Source: Mikania micrantha (Eukaryota; Streptophyta; Magnoliopsida; Asterales; Asteraceae). From it: a stretch of 64,000 nt of DNA. The stretch is taken from positions 66,858,031 through 66,922,030 of the forward strand of contig CM018682.1 in NCBI GenBank assembly GCA_009363875.1, given 5' to 3'. Both the position numbers and the translations under genes were made by a program. Shown one piece after another: positions 35,727 through 48,840 of this stretch. Every line of letters starts with the position of its first letter. Position 1 is the stretch's first letter. Below the pieces are notes generated by a model. That model worked only from the letters and a program-made list of their open reading frames with translations, was not told the DNA's origin and did not search any database.

Positions 35727-38700
35727 TGTCACACCCCCAAATTCCCACTTGTGGCAAATGTCCACGTGGATGTGACGTGTCCAGAATCACAGCTCAAGGT
35801 CATATAGAACACCTCTATATGCGTTTACAAATCCAGTGTTTGACACATACACAGAATAAAATAGTTTGCAGCGGAATAAAAGTTATCATAATATATTGCA
35901 GCGGAAATCAAATGTTTGACATGTGCAGCGGAAATAATTATTTGTTGACATAACATTGTTTAATACATAAACCAAACAAAATAGTTTTCAAAAGTTAAGC
36001 AAAAACAGGAATGCATGATGGCCCTAATGCTCGTTCCCCTATGGTGCATCTCTGAATGTCCATCAACTCCTCAGTTACCTGAGAATACAAGTTAGAAAAG
36101 TGTCAACACAATGGTTGGTGAGTTCACAGGTTTTGATATACATATAGTAATGAAAAGTGTGTCATGCTGTTTATCAATGTTAGTACCGAGCCCTAGGCCC
36201 AAAGTGTCAGTGCGTCACTACCGAACTAGACTTGTTTGCTCTTGCCTCCGCTATGCCTCGTATACATAGCAAGTTAGGTCAGAATTTGCACGGGTTATGA
36301 CACTCAGTCAACATGGTGCCCCGTGGGGTTAGTCATTCCCTAATGGATCCATCCAAACCTACCACGTTGTTCGTACATTAACGGTAAGACTTTGTGAGGG
36401 CTTGTAACGAGTTCAACACTTAATGTTTGTCCAATAAACCAGCATACACAATAGTGTTTGTACAGTAATAATGTTTGACTCGATGCAACTAGTATTCTCC
36501 CCCTATTTAAAAGCATTTGAAAAAGAGTAAAGAGGGGCCGTAAACTCACCTTAGTGAATAAAGCGATAAGTAAGCGTAAGCTCCTGCGTCGAAATGCGTG
36601 TCGGTCACCGGCAACCTATATCGTATACCGTACGTGAGTTGGTGTAAGTGACCGTGCTAGTGTTTGTGTTAGTGCTCATGTTTGTGTCCAACAACCCTTG
36701 GTTGTTCGTGTTTGTCCGTGTTGGTCCACAATGACCGTGTTTGCTCGTGTTGGTCCACATTGACCGTGTTTGACCATGTTTGACCGTGTTTGACCGTGTT
36801 TGACCAAAGTTGACCGTGTCAAGTCAACGACCCGTTGGTGAACCGTGTGACGGTTTGTGACTTGTGTAGCAATCGTGTAAGTGTTTGTCGTGTGCAAAAC
36901 GCGTAGGTCGTGTTTATGGACAACTTACTATTTATAGTAAGTTTCCATTTTTAGAAAGTTCACAAAGCATGACGGTTTTATAGTTCCAGCATGTTCAATA
37001 GCCCTACGGGATCATGTTAACACATAGCACATCATCATACGGATTCACATAGGTCGTTTACAACATGTTAGTGCACAAAAGTTTCCTAAAATGGAAAGTT
37101 TCCATTTTTAGCATACGTGACATCGGAAACCATCTAACTTAGTATCTAATCCACATATTATAACATAATAAATCATTTAGCATGTTCAAGCCATACAAAA
37201 TGTTCTCGAGTCGGTTTTTATAAAAATAAAGTTACTAAATATAGTAACTTTGTAGTTTTTGCATCAAATCACCATTTAAACATTTCTAAACAACTTTTCA
37301 TATCATCATTCATCATAATATGTCATCTAACAACATTTAATCATGTCAACATTTCCGATTTCATCATCTATCAATATTCTTACCCAAAAAGTTACTAAAA
37401 ATAGTAGTAACACTAAATATGATCATAGACATCATCAAGACTACTTTCTAACACATCAAATCATCATGTTATCCTCCTAGCAACAATTCTATATACATGC
37501 ATGTTTATCATATATCCCAAATCATCAATTTGTAACTAAAAAGTTACTAAAAAATGGCAAGTTTGTCTACAAATCACATTTTAACCATCAAGATCATGAT
37601 CTAATCTTGCACAAACTCTTAAACATCATCAAGAATCATCCTAATGTAACTAAAATTATCTAAAATGCTTTAGATCATACATGCATGCATCAATATCATC
37701 ACAAATCATCATTTTAAGCATAAAGGTTCATACCCATCACTTTAGATCATCACAAAACTCAATAATAACATCATAGATCATCATTAACAGTAGAATAACC
37801 ATCAAACCCAGATCTAAAACTCAAGAAATCCGTGCATGTGATGGGTGTGTGCTTGCATGTGGGTTTTACCCATTGCATGTGAGATTGTGAGTGTTTTTAA
37901 GCTACAAGGAGAGTCATACTACCTTACAAAGCTTCTAGAAGTGCTGAGATGATACGTAGCAGCTCTAAAACCTTCTGGTTCGTTGGACTCGACAGAAATC
38001 AAGATGGTGGTGGTGGTGGATGCTCCTTAGAGGTCTTCTTCCAATGAACTCAAGCTTCCAAGGGGTGTAAAAATGGCTTCCAATAGAGGAGGGAGGTTGT
38101 AACAGAGGGTTGGGGATGAAGATGGTCGAGAGGTTGAGTATGAGGTCGGGTATAATGAGTGAAAGGAGTAGTGTAGGCAAAATGATGACATTGGGAGCTT
38201 AAAAAGCTGTTTGGCGACTGGGGCGCCCCAGGCGTATCGCCTGACGTGGGCGAACCTCGCCTGTCGTTACGCGCGGGTCTGGTCGGACGAGGCGCTCAAT
38301 TTCCTCCCGCGCGCATCGCCTGACGTGGGCGTCTCGGGTCAGGCGTACCGCCTGGCCTGTTTTTCAAGCCCAATAAGCTTGTTTTTGCTGTTCTGGCCCG
38401 ATCTTGCCCGTTTCTCGATCATAGAACGTCGTTCGAGCGTCGTTTGGACTCTATTGATCAATTATTAGTCATAATTGACTTGTGACAGTGTTTCGTGAAG
38501 TTTCGAGTGTTGTGCTACACAATGTGTTAGACGTTCACCAACGTTCGTGTGTTTTGACACGTGTGTGCTGTTCGTCGATAATTCCACGAATTATCTAGTC
38601 ATGTACCAGTGTTCGTACTGTCGTGCCACGTGTCACACTAAATTAATCTAATTCTAGTGCCACGTGTACATAATGCATTTAAATAATCATTTAAATAAAT

Positions 38701-38733
38701 AAGATGCTGACCTGGAAATTACGGGGTGTCACA
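35727..38733 (-). mobile_element. Solo LTR, 3.0 kb
   Basis: The plus strand begins TGTCACACCCCC and ends GGGGTGTCACA, so the LTR reads TGTGACACCCC...GGGTGTGACA on the minus strand. A perfect 5-bp duplication, CAATC, flanks it (35722-35726 and 38734-38738). It contains no PBS, PPT or ORF, as expected for a solo LTR left by LTR-LTR recombination. It holds a 10-bp W-box array (36757-36830), the CTCACCAAC module in inverse and a CpG-rich palindromic block near 38211-38350. A relative in plus orientation starts at 63785. Confidence 0.8.
36757..36830. repeat. 10-bp tandem repeat TGACCGTGTT with W-box cores
   Basis: TTGACC recurs at 36760, 36770, 36780, 36790, 36800 and 36810, exactly ten bases apart, with an inverse TTGACT just after. 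TTGAC[CT] is the WRKY W-box. Lies in the solo LTR. Confidence 0.75.
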
Positions 38734-38817
38734 CAATCTCAAACATCAATATTATCAAATAGTATAAGTGACTATACATGAAATCAATGTAATTAACCGA
38801 AGTTAAAAACAATGATT

Positions 38818-39016
38818 CATGGAGTGGTAACAAACCACGTGACAATACATGCAATCATTGCGGATGACCGAAGTCAACCACCACGATCCACGGAATAGTG
38901 ACAATACATGCAGTCGTTGCGAATGACCGAAGTCATCAGCTACAACTCATGGAATAGTAACAATACATGCAGTCGTTGCAAATGACCGAAGCCATTAGCA
39001 ACAACTCATGGAATAT
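38818..39016. repeat. 59-bp tandem repeat, ~3.3 copies
   Basis: GGAATAGT.ACAATACATGCA, then GTCGTTGC.AATGACCGAAG, repeats with starts at 38892, 38951 and 39010 (59-bp period). A diverged first copy starts at 38821. Confidence 0.8.
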
Positions 39017-39974
39017 GATAATCCATAAACAATGATAATTCCAATATCATAATGATAAATAGGTATCTCCCATGTGTTATCAAAATAATATTTAAAATTG
39101 GTATACATGTTTCACCTCCGAGTTTAAAACAAAAGGTTTAAAAGGAGTTTATGAGAACTCACCTGAGTCCTTAGAATCAGTGTTCTTGTAATATGCGCGC
39201 TCACGTAAGAGAAATCAATCAATGACTCAACAACCTGTAATTATCGTGTTTTTGGGCTTGTAAGTACATGCGTTTCCTTTTAACTTGGTGACCATAATTG
39301 TTCACTTTCATTTCATGAAGTGTTTCGCTTACTTAGTTTATTTTACCTAAGTTAAGTAAAACATTAGGGATTTTATAAACAACTGTTATTAAAATTTAAT
39401 CTAACTTGTTAGTTCTAAATTATCTAATAACAATAATGGGTTATGACACCTAAGGTGTAATTCCCATAAATACATTAACTTAGCAATGATAACCTTCCTC
39501 ATAACTGTATCTAAACTCTTAATCCCATGCATCTTTAGTCAAGGTAACCACCATAATTTAAGTTATTAAAATTCTAAGTTAGGGTTAGAAATAGAAATTA
39601 TGTTATTCATATCAACTGTTCAAATTATGTGAGTTCATATTTTAAAACCCATACTCATTATAAAAAGGTGGTGGTTAGTAAAATCCTTCATGCATGTGTA
39701 AATACACCCATTCCCCACCTTCCTTTATTCATCCTTAGGTTACTCATATAAATATGTTTTCAATGAAGATAGTCCATAACCCTAACCCTTATATTTTAGA
39801 GAGAAAATGTGGTGGCTCCCCTAATTTTTCATGCATGCACACACTTGCTTGATTTCCTATGCTCTTTAACTCCTCATTAATTCTAATTCGGCACTTATGT
39901 TTTATTGTTCAAGAAGCAGCGAACCTATCTCCTTCTTTTCCTTAGATTCGCCTCCCATTGCAGGTTTGGTGATG

Positions 39975-40380
39975 CTAAGGTTCGGCTAAAGGCTGAAATA
40001 AGGAAGGTTCGGCCCATGAAATGTTGCAGCCCAAGATAGGTTCGGTAGTGAAAGTTGGCAGCCAAGGTTCGCTTGGGAGAGGTAGGTTCGGGACTCCAAA
40101 GGTTCGCCCCTTGCAAGGGGGTTCGCCCATCGTTACTTGGGTTCGTGGCCCTCCCTTGGTTCGGCTGGTTCCTATGGTTCGGCTACCAAGGGTTCGGTCC
40201 TTAGGGTTTTCGTGTGAACAGGTTCGTGGAACCAGAAAGGGTTCGGCTAAAGATGTTTGGTTTACAATCCATAGGTTCGGCCATCATGATGGTGTAGGGT
40301 TCGTCCAATAGGGAGGTGCAGGGTTCGTCGGGATGTAGGTGTGTGGGTTCGGCTAACCCATGAAAACCCACAGGTTTGGC
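39975..40380 (+). repeat. GGTTCG-rich irregular array
   Basis: About 18 copies of GGTTCG (commonly GGTTCGGCT or GGTTCGCCC) occur in some 400 bp at irregular 15-35 bp spacing. There is no conserved reading frame across units. Confidence 0.7.
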
Positions 40381-41731
40381 CGCCTCTTCCTGTCACGAAC
40401 CAGCCCCCCATCAGTTGCTTATCACATCATCATCAACGGTTCTAAGTCCTTGTAAGTCCCCCCCATGGTTTTCCATTGATTACTACTAACTTGATTCAAC
40501 AAACTAACACTCCATATTCGATTAAAACAACAAAAGCATACACATGAAGCTTCTTAGTAAAAACCGAAAAGTAATACCACAGGTTTACCTCAAAACGTAG
40601 ATCAAAAACGAGATTTCTTCGTATCTCCTTGTTCCTCTCGATCACACGAACGCGTGGTCACCAAGATCTTGAAATTCCGTTGAGAAACGAAGGAAATACG
40701 CTAGAGAGAAGATAGAGAGAGAAAGTGGTGACGAAATCTTGAGTTTAGAGAGAGAGTGAAAGATGTAAAAGTGGAAGAGAAGGAGGTGATACCCTATTTA
40801 ATACCCCGGTCGATCCCCGCGTACTCGGTCTCGTTTATATCGCGATAATAGTTCATAAAATATTCGGTTATGCTCGTAAAAATATATTTAAACACATAAC
40901 ATTTAATATTTATGTTTTGTTTTCCTAAAAGTGATTTTATTTAATTATAGTCGTTTCGTAAATGGTTTCGTTAAATTATTTATTTAAATAAAATAATTCG
41001 TTCGTTTTCGTTTTAGGTTATGATTTCTAATAAACGTTTTAATTGTCCATTTATTAATTTAACATCGTTAAATATTATTTCGTTATCTTGTCGAAACGTG
41101 TTACTTGCGTACGTATTCGTAAAGATCGTCACCTTTCCGAATCCAACGCTTGTATCGTATTTCGATCTGATTTACGATTTATGGAATATCGTTTCAGAAC
41201 ATTATTCTTAATAATTATATTCGTGTGAATCGTCATCCACGCAAATACATTATTAAGTTAATATTTCTGAAATAACATTCGCGTTTCAATTATGTTCGTA
41301 ACCTCACCATCGCGTAATCAATTCCAATTATTTTATTATCTTTAATATTATCAATCCCAATCCAAAACCCGCTAAACCATATCACTGACACATCCGTGAT
41401 AGATCGAAATATGCATATGTATAGGGCATATGTAGGGGTCAGTCGCAACCGCCCCAGCCACCGTCCCACCGCTATTTCGATAAACCAGGACCATGTATCC
41501 TTGACTATGTATAGCAACCATACAACAACCAATTCCAATCCCCTTCCATTCCAAACCAATAATCCATATTCTCAATGTAACTGCGATAAACTCTCTGGTT
41601 CTGTTTAGTTGGGTTACAACTAAATTTCCCATGGTTTACATGTATAATAATAAATTCTCAATGTATACCAATTATCAATAATATCATCCAATAATTCATT
41701 ATCATTAATAATTAATATATCAGGTCGTAAC

Positions 41732-43429
41732 ATACAGTCGTACATCTGTACGGACAACCTGCAGTGATGTTACAGTTCATCATGAGGATGACTAGATTTC
41801 TCGTCCAAGTGGCTTGAAAAGAGGAACTGATGGTGATTCTCGAAGACCAGTTACATCTGCAATGACCAAAGGGGGTTACTTCCAAATCTAGAAGTTGTGT
41901 GCGAGTTGCAAGCCAGCTTTTGTTCAAAACGGTTACAATCTAGGTATTAGGTTCTAAAGGTAGCTCAACGACGAACAGTGGCTGGATCGGACCAAGAACA
42001 AGTACCGGTGAAGCAGAATGGAAGGTGAGAACCCAATTTAAACATGGATCTAGTCATTTTCATGATTTTATGTTTGAATTTGGGTTTGGAAACAATAGAT
42101 CCAAGATTTACAGATGTTAGGAATATTGATTGGTGATGTGGTTATTTAACAGGTTAGATCTGTGAACCGGGGGTTGTTCGGGTTGATCCCGACACTCCCG
42201 AGCCTCAATTAACATAAGTCAAACCACAGTCAAAGCGGGTCAACTAGTTAGATCTGGTCAACATGGGAAATAGTCTGCTCGGTTTTGTTAATAACGTAAA
42301 AACGAACTCATGGGTGTGCACGGATCTCTAAATGGGTTACCGCTTTTACAAAATGAGTTCGCGTACGCGAAACGGATTGGAAGGTATACCCGCACACCAA
42401 TCTTTAGTATGTCATGGTATCACGCGCATTTTGAGTGTTTACATTCATGACTAAATTAAACGAACGCAAATAATAAACATATAAAATGTGTATAATAATT
42501 ATTAGTCGTAAAATACATAATTTAATTTAAAGGAAAAGTTACCTTAAACAACGAGTGTGTACCGACATAAGGAGGATTGAGGCGATTAATTATGATAAAC
42601 TGAAGATTAGAGTGATGATTTTATTGAGTTATTTCAAATATTAGATTACGATGTTAAATTAATAAATTTATATTAAATAGGAATGGGATTAAATCAACAA
42701 ATACATCTACACTCATAGAAACACACACATACTTTTGATTTCTTTGAAATAAGAGTTTTCAAACTAATTACTTTATTAGAAATATCATGCAACTAGAAAG
42801 GTTATAATTATATTAAAACTCAAATATTAGCAATTGTATTGTTCGATTATCGGAAACAATCATTTTATATAAACTAAGGGTTAAACACTATTGGATATAC
42901 GATATGTAACTACGTAAACAAATGAGTTCAAGTACATCTGATAAAATGTGATTTCTTTTAATATATGTTTATATTGATAAATTGATCTAAAAAAAACCTA
43001 TATTTGGATCTTATGACTATCGTTTCAACCATCAGTTTAAACATATTTTGCACATATATAAATCATCAAATTACAATAAATACAAATAAATGAGACAAAT
43101 GTTTATATATTAATAACGACTTGCACATAATAAATACGTTGAGATACAATAAACGTCGTTACAACAGATGATATATACATGAGTTAGAACATTTTAATAT
43201 CTTTATTTTAAACATAAAATAATTATTCAACGAAGTTATACATAATAACAATAATTATCAAGTTTGATAATTAATATAATATATGCACATTTAAGCATAT
43301 CAATTATAAACACATCTGATCAAATAAATAATCAGGTATTAAAGGATAGACAATATTAACCGCAAGTAACATATGTAAACAAAAGTCTTCGGTTAACCAA
43401 ATTTAACATATGTGAGGACGCATTAGAGC
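41732..43429. other. Non-coding decayed repeat DNA
   Basis: A/T-rich, with no ORF above chance and no structure I can name. Confidence 0.4.
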
Positions 43430-44555
43430 ACGTGCGACAGTTGTGTCAAGTAGGCGCATGAAACAAGATTGTTGGTATTGATTATTGATACACATTTGAT
43501 TTACAAGCAGGAACTTATACTTCATTTGATTGGGAAACACTATACTTTATCAAACATACATAGTGTACTAGCACTGATGTGTTGACTATGTTTACTCTGA
43601 CTTTGGTTATTACAACACATGTGTTCCATTGCTATACACACTATGAGTATTCGTAGCCCCTTTTACTTTTTATATATTTTGGGGAAAATACATGCTACAA
43701 TACTTTGCTTTTCTACTATGATACTTAAAAGGTTTTCATTAATATGTTAAATGTGTTAATGCTGGAACATAAGTTAGCCGGATGTAGATTGCATGAGATT
43801 TTGTTATTCTATTGTAAGTCCCTTATTATTTATTCCTAGACGCAACCATTAACTCATAGGTTTGAGCCAAGGGATGCATTGAATTGTACTATTTTGGTTG
43901 ACAACCCATTCACCTATTGGGTGGTCTTGCTAGCTACAGTCACCTAATGACGGGGTCAATCACGGTGAATGAATATTTCCAGCTCTTACATACTATGAAC
44001 TCGGGATGAGTTTGGTGATCATGAGATCAAAAACAGGGCAATCAGTCATAGGCTTGGTTGTGGACTCATGTAGATTGCATCCATTCACACTTATGGCTTA
44101 ACATATTATATGATAGCATAGCATTATAGGATTGATGATCCTACTGGATTTTTATTGAAACATTTTACTCGTGCCTGGAATGGCCAACACATTATGGGAT
44201 TGATGATTCTACTGGATTTTGATTTAAACATTTTACTTGTTCCTGAAATGGCCAACACACTATGGGATGATGATCCTACTAAGTTTTGATTGAAACTTTT
44301 TAACTGTGCTTGGATAGCAAACACTATTACTTAAACTGTTTGATTAAACATAAAACCTACGAACTCACCAACTTTTTAGTTGACACTTGTTTTTGCATGT
44401 ATTTCAGGTACTAATCTAAGGCTAGATATGGACCTTACACTTAAGAAGAAGGACTAGCATTCTCTCATACTCAATGAGTTCTTGATATACAGTTTCGTCG
44501 TATCACGCGTGTTTCCGTCGACGGTGGGGGTGTGACATATTGGTATAAGAGCCAT
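43430..44555 (+). repeat. LTR 3' end with adjoining primer-binding site
   Basis: The LTR-type module at 44361-44417 is followed by GACGGTGGGGGTGTGACATA and then TTGGTATAAGAGCC (about 44541-44554), one change from the initiator-Met tRNA PBS. This marks the 3' edge of a plus-oriented 5' LTR. A smaller triplication (GGATT.ATGAT.CTACT with TTGATT.AAAC) lies at about 44130-44310. The LTR start is not defined. Confidence 0.55.
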
Positions 44556-47500
44556 TGGTTATAGAGTATTAGGTTTCCTTTAGTGACACCTAGACTATAA
44601 CCATAAGCTCTAAATTGTTGGGACTATAGAAAGTATAGTAAGATCCAACATTATGCAAACATTTTTTGTTCGGGAGATTGTTTACCCCTAAGTAACAACA
44701 CAAGATTTAATTGATGCTAATCGTTATGTTAAGAAATGAAAACTTAAAGTTAGCATCACTACACTACGATTTCACTGGCAATTCTTGTTTATAGATAATG
44801 ACTCTTGGTTACTAGATCCTTACTAAGGTTATATCGCATGTCTTAAAGACATAATAGTAAGGACTGATTTGACTGAACACGTTACTTTTGCTATCGCATA
44901 ATATTCTTATTTCACATCATAAAGTTGATGCACTACTACTTTAGAAACAACCATGACACAACTTAGAAGTTAAGTTGAGAACATGTCAAGTTGTTGTAGC
45001 ATTCTAGAAACTTTTAACACCAACACATACATACTGTATTGGTGAACAATTGACAAATAACACTACAAACGAAACATGGTCTGTCAAACTCGGTAAAGTC
45101 CACAATGTTGCCGAACCGAGTAGGACGTTTCAGATTTCTAAAATCTCAAAGTTGTACTAACATGAGATCAAACACGATATTTCTGACTGCTGATGGCAGC
45201 TTAGTGAAAAGACATGACAAATGAAACGACTTGCAAAATCATTGGATTTACAAGTTGGAAAGATTGAATGAATCAACAACATTATATGATAAGAAGTGAT
45301 TACACGGAGTGAACAACAAACATACGATAGAACACAAGAACAACACATTGTGACTCATGGCGGGAGATTACTAGAGTATCAAGCAAGATAATTGATAGTT
45401 ACACTTTGTTCTATATAACTATGAATAATGTTACTTGTGAATTCTAGGAAATCCTATTGTGATGATTAGTGTTTGAACTTAATGATAAGTATAATGTTGC
45501 AAGTACCAATGTTGAAATCTTTTGAATTGAACAAACACAACCATACATTATGGCAACTATCTGAATTTAACTATTCATAGAAAAACAAAATTTGTGAATG
45601 ATGATATAACGATGTTGCTGTATAGCCTTCTTTGAGAAGGATATGACAACACTAATAATGCCGGGACATATTCTGGCAGGTAACTTATCCAATTAATCAG
45701 ATTGATCTCCTTAAACTCTGACACCTTAGTTGTTGACTATGGTAACTATTCCTAAAAGCGTAGACAAACCCATTAATGCTTGAGAATTTTAGATCTCATT
45801 GGATAATAGGCACCATCTTTCAATACAAATGATATGAATATATTATGAATCCTAATGGCATGATGCCTTAGAGTAATTCATTCCTTTTCAAAGTGTTCTG
45901 ATAGTTTCAAGAGACTCCAGTTAATTGTCTCTCTTCTAGCAGACAATTCATTGTACTACGCTCCTCTCAAACAAGACACTAAACATAATTTGATGTCTTC
46001 TTTAGAAGGATAACTTAATAAGAACCGAATGCAAAAATAATTATTACATAACTTCATGCGTGCTAGGTCACACAAACATGTAACCAAATACATGGTAGAC
46101 TCATGTACTATTAAATCCCATTGTAAAACTCTATCATTTTCCTTGTGAAGTTATTGTCAATAGTTAATGTGATACCTCGTGTCTTGCTATTGTCATAGGT
46201 TAACTTCCTACATGAGTACATGTATTACACTCTTTATGATCCGAATCAATGAATTAATGCCAATCACTCGAGTTATTTAACAGTGGCATTATCAAAACTC
46301 AATTAAGGACAAATTAGTGACACGAGTGTCACAAACCATGCATGACTAGACACAATGTCTATTATGTACGTTCCTTGCGATTAATGAAAGAATTGTCAAA
46401 CTCAATCCAGTTTTGGAATGTCACAACAAAAGAAATAAATACAAATTACTTGACATACTTACATGAGGAGGAACTAACAAATTTAAAACTACGAGAACAT
46501 TCTTTTTGTCCTTGGGGCAAGCTAGTGCTTAATAGTGTGGCATCATACCTAGATTGCAGTCTAGTGCCCACTACACATTTGAGACACTATACCAGACTTT
46601 CAATACAATGAAAATTAAACAATTGTTTAAGGTTTAGTCACCTTAATACATGATAATGGTAATGGTTTACCAATGCTATAAACGTACATTATGATGATCA
46701 AAAATTTCACACTTCAAACTAAGTGAAAAATTAAAGTACATTTGAATTAGGGAAATGCTAATGGTAAGACACCATAGCATAATTCATTTCCACACTTTTA
46801 ACATGTTGTCCTTATTGTTAGACATATGTCAATCGCCCTAACAGACAATTAAATATACAAAGTTTCAATCATTAAACAAACTTGGAAACTCTTTAAGAGT
46901 ATTCTACAATCGACAAGAATTCTAATGAAAATTTCATGTAACCCTTGAAGATGACATCGATCAGTGAACCATGTGAAAATACAAATGGTGTAATTGGTTC
47001 TGATTACAATATGATGCAACCAAGAAATAGTCACATCGACATTAATATTTTCTTTCTGCATAGTCATTATCAAATTTCTCAAGTATATACTTGTGACCTA
47101 GTATATGATTTAAATCGACACCAAATTGACTGTGAGTACTACACACTTTCTCGGTTATTATACAAAGAGTAGTACCGTTGCTTTAATTCAAGTGATAGTA
47201 TTTGGTCAACTACAACTCGAGCTAAGTCGAATGAGTGACTTGACTGTCAAACTCTAATCTAATCAAGGATGACACAATTATCCTAAGGATTCTCTTCATT
47301 TCATGCCCTAGTTAACGTTCTAGTTTTGGTATACTCTTTCTTGATGACGCAACAAAAACTGTCATTGAAAAACATATGATAGTGAAATCTATATGATGAT
47401 AATGTTGTTCATCCATCATAACATGAGATTCACAAACATTTAACTCAAACATTTATCACGTATGTTTAGATGACTACAATACCTGAATTAAGTCATCCTT

Positions 47501-48840
47501 ATCAACATACATTTTAGAGCCAACTTTAACAAACGTTATGTTCATGTCATTCACTACCAGTTGTTTGGAACTAGGACATGAATCACAAGGCAAGTTCTAT
47601 GTAGTGACAAACTTACTATTTTCATGATGAAAATAGAAACCTCTCATAGAGGTTAAAGATACCATCCACATTCAATCTGTTATCAACATACTTTCAAAGT
47701 TAGAGGTTAAAGGTGTGTGACAACGATGGTCATCAAACACACTTTAAACTTCTTAAGACTTTTCTACCCTATAGAGTTGACTTATAAATCTTGAATTGGC
47801 GGTTCACAATCACAAGTCGAAGAACAAATTTTGGTAGGAGTGCAATTCTCCCAATCCCTAAGAAAGCACAAAGGATTTAAGAATCCTTAGAGAAATTCAT
47901 GAACTGTTGATGGGAAATTCACAAGACACTTTGTGTTAATTCACAATAACTTATTTTTGATTAGTTCAAGAGAGAAAATTAGGAAGAGAATTTGATTTAA
48001 GATCGGAAAGTGCCATGAGTATCCAAACTCAGGTTTATACGATGATCATAATATAATGAAGAATCAGCCTATCCCAGTTTGGTTTGGGTTGATTGGGAGT
48101 TGTCTACCTACAAGTTGTATCCTCATCAAATGATGATTCCTTCATATGCTTATAAAGCATGCATGACTTATCTCTCCAAATAATCGACTTAGTCTGAAAT
48201 GGAAAGACAGACTTAAAGAACACAGTTAACGGATATGATGGAACTGTCAGAAATGTTTGCAGTAAAACAGAGATGATCGAAAGCATGATTTGTCAATTAG
48301 CCATTTAATTGACATAACTTGTTTTATTCCATACGCTTTTAAACGTATGGAAACTTGGATTTGTGAAAACAGAAATGTTTGCAGTAAAACAGAAATGTTT
48401 GTAGTAAAACAGAAATGTTTAAAGATGATTTCTAAACATATTGGAAACTTGGATTTGTGAAAACAAGCTTTTAAACGAGAACTTACTATTTTAGGAAAAT
48501 TTATTTGGGCAAAATGGCATGAATGGCGATTTATGCGTAAACGATGTATTTTAAGTATATAAACGTGTTTTTACAAACATACTAGAAGTATTGATTTTAT
48601 GAAATGGGATTTCATAACTGTACTTTGAAAAAATAGAAACTTTCCTAATATGGAAACTCTTTCAAGAACGGAAACGTTATGATTTTTCGAAACATAAATT
48701 ATGTGAAAAACATCATGATTGGTCATAGGAATGCGTGTTGGTGTCTTATTTGCATTAAGACACATAAACACAACAAACGTGTCACCAAAGATTCGTCGAG
48801 ACAACACCTGTCAACACACACACACACTCGGTTGAGCACA
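44556..48840 (+). mobile_element. Decayed interior of an LTR element, non-coding
   Basis: Follows the PBS at 44541 and should be retroelement interior, but I could not recognise any gag or pol segment in it. ORFs are short and random. An ~18-bp unit, GAAATGTTTGCAGTAAAACA, repeats near 48248-48425. Confidence 0.35.

Larger units (their letters stand above)
38739..41731 (-). repeat. Decayed LTR-type sequence that received the solo LTR
   Basis: Probably continuous with 35234-35726 before the solo LTR inserted. It holds a 59-bp tandem repeat (38818-39016) and a GGTTCG-rich block (39975-40380). It is A/T-rich from 40860 on and ends near CAGGTCGTAACA at 41731. No ORF looks real. The assignment as one LTR of about 3.5 kb is tentative because the flanking duplication does not match. 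Confidence 0.35.

Noticed and set aside
38211..38468. 85-codon ORF in the GC-rich block of the solo LTR
   Set aside because: Lies within an LTR and reflects local CpG richness; no conserved motif.
40021..40311. 96-codon Arg/Gly/Val-rich ORF
   Set aside because: Generated by the GGTTCG array; unit spacing does not keep frame.
35234..41731. A second nearly complete LTR (about 3.5 kb) interrupted by the solo LTR
   Set aside because: Edge motifs fit, but the flanking 5-mers do not match, so it is listed only as decayed LTR-type DNA.
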